Source of the DNA: CAYUMU01 sp964445985
GTDB lineage: Bacteria > Planctomycetota > Planctomycetia > Pirellulales > S012-138
Direction of reading: 5' to 3'
NCBI GenBank assembly: GCA_964445985.1
Contig: CAYUMU010000022.1
Location: forward strand, 8,643 to 72,642
DNA: 64,000 nucleotides
The translations under genes and the position numbers were made by a program. The stretch's first letter is position 1; each line of letters starts with the position of its first letter. Below, piece after piece: positions 24,274 through 32,601 of the stretch. Under the pieces are notes generated by a model. It made no database searches. It was not told where the DNA came from and worked only from the letters and a program-made list of their open reading frames with translations.

Positions 24274-27200
24274 TTAAGGGGCAAACACGAACTCGGGCGA
24301 GTTGGTCAGAGCCCAAACCATGTCTTCCATTCGCTCCCGCCAGTCTGCCTGAAGCCGGGCGGTGGCGGGGTCTCCGCGGCGGGCCAGCTCTTCCAATTCA
24401 AGCTTGACGGTGGTGGCATCGGGGTGAAGATGGTTCGACCAACTGATGGCGTGCCGCGGACGATACTCAATGATCCGCGGAGCATCCGCCACGGCTCGGT
24501 CCTTATAGCTGGGCGAGAGCAATTCGTGGAACATGTGCCGCTCGGCCGAAGTTGGCTCGCGGGTGAGCACTTGCAGGAAAACCTGATCGATGAGCTTTTC
24601 CAACGGCTGTTCTGCCAGGGCCAGGTCGACCAGATTGCCATTGTCGGAAAGTCGCGTGAGCCGATGCCCTAGCACGCCGTTCGCCAGCACCAACGGCTGC
24701 AACACCATGGGTTCTTGCTCGCGCACGCTGACGGGGTCTTGCCGGCTGTCACGCCAACCGAAGGTCAGCAATACATCGACCACGCTTTGGGCCGCGGGCA
24801 ATGCCAGGGCGGGCCGGTCGCGTTCGTTGGAAAGCGAGGTGAATTCCCAGGCCCTGCGGGGATCGCCAAAATTCATGAAGTCTTGAGGGCGGCGGAGGTT
24901 GTCGGGGTCGAATGTTAGAACCTCGGTTTCCATGGCCTTGCCCACGGCGGCGTGGAGCGAATCCACCACCTGCTCGGCTTCCAACCGGCGACGCTCAGGA
25001 CCAGAGAACAGCGGATCATCGGCGTCCCTGACCTGGCGCTGATAGGTTTGACTCGTCAGAATCTGCCGGGCCAGGTGTTTGAGGTCGTAACCCGAGGCCG
25101 TGAAATCGCGGGCCAGGAAATCGAGCAAATCTGGATGGCTGGGGCTGGCGTCAAACCAATCATCGACCGGCTCAACAAAGCCGCGGCCCAAGTAACGCTT
25201 CCAGACGCGATTGACCAATACCTGGGCGAAGCGCTGATTGGCCGGCGCCGTGAACAGAGCGGCCAGGCGGGCGCGGCTATCTTGGGGATTTTGCAAAAGT
25301 TCGGGCGGCAATTCGTCGGCCACGATCTGTTCCAAGGGCCAGGCTGGCTCGAGTGAGGTTCCCGCCTGGAGCGTGACCTTCACCAGCGGGCGTCGGGCCA
25401 ACTCGGCCGTGGGCACCGAACTGGTGGCCGGAATTTTTTGATTCCCTCGCAGCAGCATCGCCGCCAGGTGGAAGGTATCGCCCTGCTTGTAAGGATGATA
25501 GGGAGCATCGTGGCAGCGGGCACAACGCAGGTCAACGCCCAAGAAAGCCTTGGAAAGCACGAATGCCTTCTCTGCCATGGGGGCATCGTTTTGCGACGCC
25601 ATGCCAAAGCCGGCCGGGCCGCCGTAATAGGTGCTGCCGCCCATCATCACGGCTTCGGTCACGAAACGGTCGAGCGGTTTGTTATCCAGGAACGATTCAT
25701 GAATCCACCAGCGGAAAGGGCCGGTGTTGTTGAGCTTGGGTTTAAGCAGACCGGGGTTTTCGGCCAGCACGTCTTGCCAGTAAGGAACCCAGTGGTCGGC
25801 CCAGCGGGGGTCGGCCAAGAGCCGCTCGATGGCTTGCTCGCGCCGCGTTTGCGGAGGATTGCCAAGGAACGCTTGGATTTCGTCCAACGTGGGAATCACG
25901 CCTACCGTATCGAGCGTGACACGGCGGAGGAAAGCCAGGTCGTCGGCCAGGGGTAGCGGCTCCGCTCCGGTTGCTTTGAGCTTCGCAAGAATGAAGCGAT
26001 CTACCGGGTGCGAGTCGCCGGCCGCCTTGGGCAGCTTGATTTCAGGGAGCGACGCCACGAATTGCTGGGCCAGGTTTCGACGGGTCTCCCAGTACGCGGC
26101 CGACTGCTGGCGGATCAACGCGCGCCGCTGCGCGTCTAAATTCGCCAGATAATCGCGTTGCTGGGAAACGAGCTGTTTCCAGTGGGCTTCGGTGTGTTCT
26201 CGATGCTTGTTGCCGGCAGACAGGATCGCGAACGTGCCCGACGGCGTGGAGGTGTTGAGCGAGAGCTCGCCGGTTTCGAGCCGTCGGCCCGAGCCGCCAA
26301 TCAGGGCTTCGAGGCGGAACACGTGTGATTTGCCATCGAGTTCTACTTCAACGATTTCTTCCCGATGGCCGAACGGCACAGGCCGCATGTTGGGAGCCGC
26401 CGGAGGCGGAAGTTCAGGCACCGGAGAATGGCCGCCGGAGTTTTTGCCGGGGAAACCCGTTTGGACGGCCAGGCTATCGTCGATGAACAGACGAGCGGAA
26501 CCCATCGAACGGAGCAGCAAGCGGTGCTTGCCGGCCGGGAGGGCCACGTTGCCGGTCGCCCTGAGGAGAAGCGGGTTGGGCCAATCGGCAGATACGGCGT
26601 CCTCGTTGTATTTCTTGGGAATGCCGGTGATGGCAAACTGATGGAGCACAAAGTAGTCGGCGGCCTGGGCCGGGATGAGGTCCCACGAGTTGGCGGTCGA
26701 TGGCACGCCCACATCAACAATTTCGACCACAACCTCGCCCTCGGCGGGCTTCGCCAACGGCTTGATGACAACGGGCTTGGCGTGATACCGCTCGGCAAAT
26801 CGTGCGGCAGGCAATGCCGAGCGATACAGGGCGACTTCGTCGATAGCGCCGTGGAACGAGTTGCTGGCCGCGCCCCCCATCGACGAGCCAATCCAGACTT
26901 CGTCGTTATCGACTACGGGGGCGTCGGTGGTGGCGCCGCCCATATCCCAGGTGCCCGTCGTGGCGCGACCATCGATATAACCGCGAATGGAATCGGGCTG
27001 GCCAAAAGTGTAAGTCACGGCGACATGGTGCCAGCCAGAGCTGAGCGGGAACTGATGTTGGCTGGTCCAGCGATGCCAGTCATTGGGGGTGTTGTTCTTT
27101 GCGCCACGGAACAAGAAATTAACCGTTGCACCCGTGCCGCTGGAACCGTTCAGTCGCAAGGCGTAGTTCTGGTTGTCGCGCGAGAACCCGGAGTTGAAAA

Positions 27201-27762
27201 GGCGGCCCTTGCCCACGATGTACATATAGCGGCCGGCGGTGAGTTGCCGAGGATTGACCCAGGCTTCCAGCGTAATGGAATCGCCCGCCCCAAAATCGAG
27301 GGGGCTTTCATCTCCGGGATCGGCGATCCGATAGTAATCGCCCACGCCATCGAACTGAGCTGCCTGGTTGTCGCTGCTAAAGTCGGGGAACGCCTCGCCG
27401 CGCGGCCCTGCAACGCTGGTTACGTTACCCTGGGGCTTGCCTGTCAGCTCGGGAAACTGAGGAGCATGGTTGGCAAGGGTGGATTTGGTCTCTGAAAATC
27501 TCCAGTAGCCCACCGGGTGATCGGCCAAAACCTGCTCGGCGTAGGAATCGGCCACACGCTTCGAGGGGTTGGCTGGTTTGGTATCGGCCGGGGTGGCTTT
27601 GGTCTCGGCGTTGGCCGTCTTCGCTTCGGCCGTCTTCGCTTCGGCCGTCTTCGCTTCGGCGGCAACCGCCGCGTTCAGCAGGCCGTTTTGGCCAACGACC
27701 AACACGGTAGCGACAATCGCGAAGTAGGGCAAACACCAAGCACTGCGGGAACGGTCGAACAT
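24274..27762 (-). CDS. LamG - DUF1549 - DUF1553 secreted planctomycete protein
   Basis: 1162 residues. In order: signal peptide (~1-35, cleavage near VAA-EA); an Ala/Glu/Lys/Thr linker with three exact EAKTA repeats; a LamG/concanavalin-like domain (~75-335, VGYWRFSE ... SITLEAWVNP ... GAIDEVALYRSALP); a PA14-like stretch (~345-520); DUF1549 (~580-790) with one CARCHD haem-type CxxCH motif; and DUF1553 (~840-1150) ending ALTNSPEFVFAP. These proteins are thought to act on sulfated polysaccharides or in redox steps at the cell surface; the function is unproven. It lacks the N-terminal cytochrome domain seen in the homologue at 59376-62609. GGAG six bases upstream supports the ATG at 27762. No DUF1501 partner follows, unlike the usual pairing. 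Confidence 0.88.
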   Translation of the reverse strand: MFDRSRSAWCLPYFAIVATVLVVGQNGLLNAAVAAEAKTAEAKTAEAKTANAETKATPADTKPANPSKRVADSYAEQVLADHPVGYWRFSETKSTLANHAPQFPELTGKPQGNVTSVAGPRGEAFPDFSSDNQAAQFDGVGDYYRIADPGDESPLDFGAGDSITLEAWVNPRQLTAGRYMYIVGKGRLFNSGFSRDNQNYALRLNGSSGTGATVNFLFRGAKNNTPNDWHRWTSQHQFPLSSGWHHVAVTYTFGQPDSIRGYIDGRATTGTWDMGGATTDAPVVDNDEVWIGSSMGGAASNSFHGAIDEVALYRSALPAARFAERYHAKPVVIKPLAKPAEGEVVVEIVDVGVPSTANSWDLIPAQAADYFVLHQFAITGIPKKYNEDAVSADWPNPLLLRATGNVALPAGKHRLLLRSMGSARLFIDDSLAVQTGFPGKNSGGHSPVPELPPPAAPNMRPVPFGHREEIVEVELDGKSHVFRLEALIGGSGRRLETGELSLNTSTPSGTFAILSAGNKHREHTEAHWKQLVSQQRDYLANLDAQRRALIRQQSAAYWETRRNLAQQFVASLPEIKLPKAAGDSHPVDRFILAKLKATGAEPLPLADDLAFLRRVTLDTVGVIPTLDEIQAFLGNPPQTRREQAIERLLADPRWADHWVPYWQDVLAENPGLLKPKLNNTGPFRWWIHESFLDNKPLDRFVTEAVMMGGSTYYGGPAGFGMASQNDAPMAEKAFVLSKAFLGVDLRCARCHDAPYHPYKQGDTFHLAAMLLRGNQKIPATSSVPTAELARRPLVKVTLQAGTSLEPAWPLEQIVADELPPELLQNPQDSRARLAALFTAPANQRFAQVLVNRVWKRYLGRGFVEPVDDWFDASPSHPDLLDFLARDFTASGYDLKHLARQILTSQTYQRQVRDADDPLFSGPERRRLEAEQVVDSLHAAVGKAMETEVLTFDPDNLRRPQDFMNFGDPRRAWEFTSLSNERDRPALALPAAQSVVDVLLTFGWRDSRQDPVSVREQEPMVLQPLVLANGVLGHRLTRLSDNGNLVDLALAEQPLEKLIDQVFLQVLTREPTSAERHMFHELLSPSYKDRAVADAPRIIEYRPRHAISWSNHLHPDATTVKLELEELARRGDPATARLQADWRERMEDMVWALTNSPEFVFAP
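27613..27657 (-). repeat. Three tandem 15-bp repeats inside the LamG protein gene
   Basis: GGCCGTCTTCGCTTC occurs three times head to tail and encodes EAKTA x3 directly after the signal peptide. The exact nucleotide identity suggests recent slippage, so the linker length may vary between strains. Confidence 0.9.
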
Positions 27763-28047
27763 CCGAGTCTCCGGGTGGGGCGAGCTGAGGAGCAGGGAGG
27801 GAGGTTGGAAGGAAAGGATCCGGCCAACGAATCCAAAGCGATTTCGAAGTCATTCTCGCCTGGCGAGATACTCTCTATCTTGTTTGTGCGGTGCGGTTGA
27901 ATCTCAAGCTGCAATCAACGAAGTTGCTCACTGGTTAAGAGTTACAATGTATCAGAGATTCTACATCTATTCAACGGAACGGGGCGCCCCGCGCTCCACC
28001 GGGGGCATCCTCGGCGCCTTCGATCTCCCCCAGTCTGGAAAAGCTTG

Positions 28048-28926
28048 ATGTTCTCGCCCGACCAATACGAATTGCTCGATTTTGGCGAGGGCCGCAAGCT
28101 GGAGCGAATGGGAGGGCTGCTGCTTGATCGCCCTTCGCCGGCGGCTATCGGCGAGAGTCGACGCCAGTCCGATCTTTGGGAGAAATGTGCGGCGCGCTAC
28201 GAAACGACAACGGACGAAGTTCCGGGAGACGCGAGAGGAACCTGGCGTTCGAGGAACGCCTTGCCGCCGCAATGGCTCGCCCGCTGGCAGTCGCTAACTC
28301 TGGAATTGCGGCCCACTCCTTTTGGTCACGTGGGCCTATTTCCCGAACATGCCGAAAATTGGGACTGGCTGACACGTTTGATTGCCGAGCGCACCGCCAC
28401 CGGTGGCAAAGCCCGGATGTTGAATCTATTTGCTTATACGGGCGGGGCGACGTTGGCCGCCGCGGCAGCAGGGGCGGCGGTGGCTCATGTGGATGCAGCC
28501 CGCAATGTTGTGGGTTGGGCCCGGCATAATGCGGAGCTATCGGGCTTGAGCCAGGCTCCCATTCGGTGGCTCGCGGAGGATGCGAGTTTGTATGTGGCCC
28601 GGGAACGGCGGCGGGGGAAGCAGTACGAAGTGATCGTGCTCGATCCGCCCAGCTATGGCCACGGACCCAAGGGGCAGACTTGGGTTCTGGAACGCGACTT
28701 ACCGCGGTTGCTCGCCGACTGCGCGGCGATCCTGTCGAGCGAGGCCTTGGGCGTGTTGTTCACGTGCCATTCGCCCGGCTTTGGACCTCGGGCGTTACGC
28801 GCGGCTCTGCTCGCGGCCGGCCTTCCCGTGAAAGAGGGACGGGGGGAAGCCAACGACATGTGGCTGAAAACCGCCGACGGTCGGCAACTGCACGCCGGTG
28901 GCGCGGTGCGGTGGCAGGCTCGATAA
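28048..28926 (+). CDS. SAM-dependent methyltransferase, RlmI/RlmK-like
   Basis: 292 residues. The Rossmann core has the SAM-binding motif LNLFAYTGGATLAAAAAGA (~127-146), the acidic strand end HVDAARN, and the catalytic-loop motif VLDPPSYGHGPKG (~198-210), the pattern of 23S rRNA m5C methyltransferases such as RlmI and the C-terminal half of RlmL. The PUA domain that RlmI carries at its N-terminus is missing; the first ~80 residues instead contain RKLERMGGLLLDRPSP. RNA is the likely substrate, which base is unknown. The start is an ATG at 28048. It converges with the M50 gene, leaving a 21-base gap. Confidence 0.85.
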   Translation: MFSPDQYELLDFGEGRKLERMGGLLLDRPSPAAIGESRRQSDLWEKCAARYETTTDEVPGDARGTWRSRNALPPQWLARWQSLTLELRPTPFGHVGLFPEHAENWDWLTRLIAERTATGGKARMLNLFAYTGGATLAAAAAGAAVAHVDAARNVVGWARHNAELSGLSQAPIRWLAEDASLYVARERRRGKQYEVIVLDPPSYGHGPKGQTWVLERDLPRLLADCAAILSSEALGVLFTCHSPGFGPRALRAALLAAGLPVKEGRGEANDMWLKTADGRQLHAGGAVRWQAR

Positions 28927-28947
28927 ACGGCGATTTGGCCGCGCGTT

Positions 28948-31152
28948 TTAGAAGGTTTGCTGCATCCAGCGCACGGCTCGCGAGAGCAGGGTTTGCGGCG
29001 CGGTGTAAATCTTGGCTCTTCCCTTGAGCCCTGCCCTGAGGCGGCCTTGCTCGTCGTCGAGAACCACGATTGCCAAATAGGTTTTCTCGGCCGAAACGTC
29101 TTGTTGAGCCTTGGTGTCACTGGCCGAGCGGCGCTGGGTGACTTCGCGCCGAGCCACGATATCGACCTTGCCTTGCCAGGTTTCGCCCGGATCTTGCTTG
29201 AGCATGATCTCCACGGCTTGCCCTTCGGTTACAAATTCCACATCGCCGGGGTGAATATTCAGCACGGCTTCCCACCGTTCACCATTGCCCACGTAGCAGA
29301 GCAGGACTCCCGCGTTGAGCACCGCCCCCAGATTGTCGCGATCGAAGGGGTAGCCTGACCATTGTGGCAGTTCGCCAGATTGTTTGGCGGGGTTGGCGAT
29401 GGCCGGGGGAGAAATGATTTTTCCAGGGCGCGGCGCGACCGGCTTGAGCTTGGCCAGATCTGCCTGTTTGGTGGCGAGTTGTTGTTGGAGGGTGGCGATG
29501 GATTCGCGAAGTTCTTGCTCTTGGGAAATGACTTCTGGCTGAATAAATCGTTGGCGAAGCGCCTGTTCCAACTTGAGTTCTTGCTGAACCAACTCGGCTT
29601 GTTGGGCGAGCATTTGTTGGGTCAATTCGAGATTGACCAGTTCGGCCAGTTGCTCGTTGGCCGCCACCGGTTGCTGGCGCTTCACGAGCACGTTTTGCAG
29701 CACGCCGGGCGTGTGAACGTAAACAGGCTCGGCGTCGTGCGGCTCGATGGTGAACTCGCACTTCACGCGGTGCGGAAAGGGCACAAAGGCCAGCACCGCA
29801 AAAACCGCCGCCAGTACGCCCAGCGTGGCCAGCAAATTGCGGCGTTTCACCTGTTCGAGCCTCCCCGGGGCATGAAAGAATTTTCCTAGTTTCCAAAGCG
29901 GCATGATCACCAGCCCAAACAATGACAGGCCAATCATGATGTGGCCCAGCGATTCCAAGCGATAGGGTTCAAACACCTTCAGCAGAAACAACATAATCGA
30001 AACGGTGATAACCCAGCGATAGGCCACGGCCGCGATGGCGTAAGCGGCGAAGAAGCCGCGGTTTTGCTGGGGCAACAACGGATCGTCGGGCTGCTTCATG
30101 CCCAGGCACCAGCGGGCCATGGCTCGGTTAAGAATGCGGGTGGCCTTGGTGCGAAGATTGGGGATTTCGCTGAGATCGGAGAGGATGTAGTAGCCGTCGA
30201 ACCGCAGCAGCGGGTTGGCGTTGAACAGCACGGTGCTCACCGAGCACACGAACATCAAGTTCAGGCAAAGGTGATTGAACAGCCCCGGCTGGCTGAACCA
30301 CCACAAGAACGTGCAGATCGAGGCGATGATCATCTCGATATACATGCCGGCGGCGCCAATCGCCGCCCGCTGCCACTTGCTGGGGAGCAGCCAGCTATCG
30401 GAAACATTGCAATACAGGCAGGGCGTGAACACGAGAAACATGGCGCCCATTTCGTGACACTCGCCGCCAAAATGCTTGCAAGATAGACCGTGGCCGAACT
30501 CGTGCAGAATTTTGGCAAACGACATCGCCACCAGCAGCCAGGCCGAGTTGCCCAGACTGAAGAACTGGTAGAAGTCGGGGAGCCGTGACTGAAACACGTG
30601 AAACTCAACCGTTACCAGCAGCAAGGCCGAAAGCCCCAGGGCAAGAGCGGCGAGCAGCACCGCGGGCGAAAACAGCCAGCGCGTGCCGGGAAGCATCCAG
30701 GTAAGCAGTCGGTCGGGGTCGATGCCCCGCACGCGCAGCGCCAGCACGTTGGCCAGCTTGGCGGTGAGCATCCGCTTCTTCTGCTCGCGGCGACGCTTCA
30801 GCAACTGCTCGCCCTGGCCAGGAGCATCGGCGGTAACCAGGCCCGACTGATGCAGGCTGCTAATGAACTGCCACAAGTCTTGGAGCGAAATGCGTTCCGG
30901 CGAAAAGCGGCGATCGTACTCGCGCTTCACCTGTTCGAGGCTGCGGTTGCCATCGAGCAGGGTCAGTACGGCGTATTCTTCGTCTCGGAAGCGAAAGTAG
31001 CGAAGCCCCAGGGGATCTTTGACCACCCAACTGGTGCAGCTCTGGTAGCTTTGGCGACGGATCGCCAGGTCGGCCCTGATGCGCAGCGGCAGCGGGCGCT
31101 CGCTGGCTTCGAGCGATTCGACGGGCTCGGGCGGAATCGTGGGGGCGATCAT
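28948..31152 (-). CDS. PqqD-like / M50 site-2-protease / HlyD-like membrane fusion protein
   Basis: 734 residues. Residues ~40-108 form a PqqD-like winged helix (YAVLTLLDGNRSLEQV, LWQFISSLHQSGLV), a fold that binds leader peptides in RiPP pathways. Residues ~155-470 are a multi-span M50 metalloprotease with HEFGH (217-221, zinc His and catalytic Glu) and NANPLLRFDG (311-320, third zinc ligand Asp). The C-terminal ~480-734 is a HlyD-like adaptor: biotinyl-lipoyl half-motif, a long Gln/Leu-rich coiled coil and a beta-barrel portion. Third gene of a minus-strand set, 35 bases after the HlyD gene. It may cleave a peptide in or near the membrane and pass it outward; no substrate or transporter is known. 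The ATG at 31152 gives a clean N-terminus. Confidence 0.88.
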   Translation of the reverse strand: MIAPTIPPEPVESLEASERPLPLRIRADLAIRRQSYQSCTSWVVKDPLGLRYFRFRDEEYAVLTLLDGNRSLEQVKREYDRRFSPERISLQDLWQFISSLHQSGLVTADAPGQGEQLLKRRREQKKRMLTAKLANVLALRVRGIDPDRLLTWMLPGTRWLFSPAVLLAALALGLSALLLVTVEFHVFQSRLPDFYQFFSLGNSAWLLVAMSFAKILHEFGHGLSCKHFGGECHEMGAMFLVFTPCLYCNVSDSWLLPSKWQRAAIGAAGMYIEMIIASICTFLWWFSQPGLFNHLCLNLMFVCSVSTVLFNANPLLRFDGYYILSDLSEIPNLRTKATRILNRAMARWCLGMKQPDDPLLPQQNRGFFAAYAIAAVAYRWVITVSIMLFLLKVFEPYRLESLGHIMIGLSLFGLVIMPLWKLGKFFHAPGRLEQVKRRNLLATLGVLAAVFAVLAFVPFPHRVKCEFTIEPHDAEPVYVHTPGVLQNVLVKRQQPVAANEQLAELVNLELTQQMLAQQAELVQQELKLEQALRQRFIQPEVISQEQELRESIATLQQQLATKQADLAKLKPVAPRPGKIISPPAIANPAKQSGELPQWSGYPFDRDNLGAVLNAGVLLCYVGNGERWEAVLNIHPGDVEFVTEGQAVEIMLKQDPGETWQGKVDIVARREVTQRRSASDTKAQQDVSAEKTYLAIVVLDDEQGRLRAGLKGRAKIYTAPQTLLSRAVRWMQQTF

Positions 31153-31187
31153 GCGATGGTTGCGCGCCGAGGTCTCGGCCAAAAGGT

Positions 31188-32348
31188 TTACTTGGTGCTG
31201 GCGGGACCGGCAGTGCCCGAAGTGGTGTTGCCCGAGGCGGTGGTGGGGTGCGATGCCGCCTCGGCCTCGACGAGCGGCGCTTCGACCGGCACATCGGGAT
31301 CTTCTCGATGAATCAACATGCGAACCTGATGGCCGGGCCGCAGCAAGAATTGCCCCTGCTGCTGGCGGTTGGTCACTTCCGCCCAAACGCGGTACTGCCC
31401 TCCCGCATGCACCAGCGGATTGACGAACACAACCTGCCCTTCAAAGGGCTCGATTCGCCCGTTCTCTAGTTGAACCTGGACGGTGACCAGGCGGCGCACG
31501 ACTTCTTGGGGACCAACTTCGTGAACTCGAAGAAAGCCTTCGACCCGCAAGCGGTCCATGCGCACCAGGCGGAGCAGGGGTTCGCCCGCTTGGACCCACT
31601 CGCCACGGCGTTTGTAGATTTCGACCACCAACCCTGGCAGCGGGGATTGCACTTTGCGGCGTTCCAGGGCCAACTCGGCGGCTTCGATATCGGCCGCCTT
31701 GATCTCGGTTTGAAAACGGGCCACTTTTTGCTCCCGCTCGGCCTGTTCCACGCCGAGATCGCCACGGTCGCGGGCCAGGCGAAGCCGGCGGAGCTCGCCT
31801 TCGGCAATGGCGTTGGCCGCGCGGCGATTGCTCTCCTCGGCGGCGCTCAACTCGGCCGCGGCAACGTCGGCCGCGGCTTGCGAGTAGCGAACGTCGATAT
31901 CGTTCGTCGCCTGAAACTCGGCGCTGGCGTGTTCGGCCACGGCGCCTTTGTATGCCGCTTGCACCTGGCGATCATCGATTTGCCCAATCAGGGCATTCTC
32001 AGAAACCAGGTCGCCTTCGCGAACCTCGAGCCGGAGCAAAACGCCAGCATCTTGGGCAGGCAAGGTCACTTGCTCCAGCAGCGAAACCAGGCAGTGATCG
32101 AGCACAATCGAGTCCGCCGCGCCGGGCGACTCAGCGGTGGAAAGCCTGGTGGTCCCGCCCGGTTGGGCGGCGCTGGGCAATTGCAGCGTTTGAGCCGAGG
32201 GGTTGATCGCAGTGGTTGCCGATGGATTGGTTGCGGCGGGATGGGTCCCCGACGGACTCGTGGCCTGGCGGTCGGAACCTGGTGGGCCGACCAGGAAAGC
32301 GGCGGCCAACATAAGCTGGGCGGCAAGGTGCTGGGCGGCAAGGTGCAT
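31188..32348 (-). CDS. HlyD-family periplasmic adaptor protein
   Basis: 386 residues. Signal region LAAQLMLAAAFLVG, then a Thr/Ser/Pro/Ala linker (~25-75), a lipoyl-type half (DAGVLLRLEVREGDLVSENALIGQIDD), an Ala/Glu-rich hairpin coiled coil (~130-220), the second lipoyl half (SPLPGLVVEIYKRRGEWVQAGEPLLRLV) and beta-barrel domains. It is expected to bridge inner and outer membranes as part of an export device together with its two neighbours. I chose the ATG at 32348 (GAGGAAG about 11 bases upstream). The longer start at 32423 lies inside an 81-bp dispersed repeat and is probably spurious. The C-terminal tail is Thr/Ala-rich. Confidence 0.87.
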   Translation of the reverse strand: MHLAAQHLAAQLMLAAAFLVGPPGSDRQATSPSGTHPAATNPSATTAINPSAQTLQLPSAAQPGGTTRLSTAESPGAADSIVLDHCLVSLLEQVTLPAQDAGVLLRLEVREGDLVSENALIGQIDDRQVQAAYKGAVAEHASAEFQATNDIDVRYSQAAADVAAAELSAAEESNRRAANAIAEGELRRLRLARDRGDLGVEQAEREQKVARFQTEIKAADIEAAELALERRKVQSPLPGLVVEIYKRRGEWVQAGEPLLRLVRMDRLRVEGFLRVHEVGPQEVVRRLVTVQVQLENGRIEPFEGQVVFVNPLVHAGGQYRVWAEVTNRQQQGQFLLRPGHQVRMLIHREDPDVPVEAPLVEAEAASHPTTASGNTTSGTAGPASTK

Positions 32349-32405
32349 GCGTGAAACCACTTCCTCGCACGAGGTGAACGTGCGAAACCAGGGACTTGCG
32401 AATCG

Positions 32406-32486
32406 TTTCTTGCTCGTTAACATCTCTGCAAGCCGCGGAGAACTTTTAATGCCTCTGCGGTCGTTTGCGGTTTACCCGCGTTAAGA
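32406..32486 (-). repeat. 81-bp dispersed repeat family E, copy 1
   Basis: Its reverse complement matches 63806-63885 at all but about two positions (one gap, one substitution). It starts near TTTCTTGCTCGTTAACATC and ends near TTTACCCGCGTTAAGA. It lies in the 253-bp gap between the first and second genes of the membrane-fusion module and overlaps an apparent upstream start of the HlyD gene. Confidence 0.92.
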
Positions 32487-32601
32487 GGGAGTTCTCTTGC
32501 GAAAAGCCCTGCGGAAAATCGGTACGGAACTTCGGCGCCATCAAACGCAAAGCAAGGTCGGCCAGCGGAGTTTTTCGAATTTACCGCCGCCAGCTCGCCG
32601 T

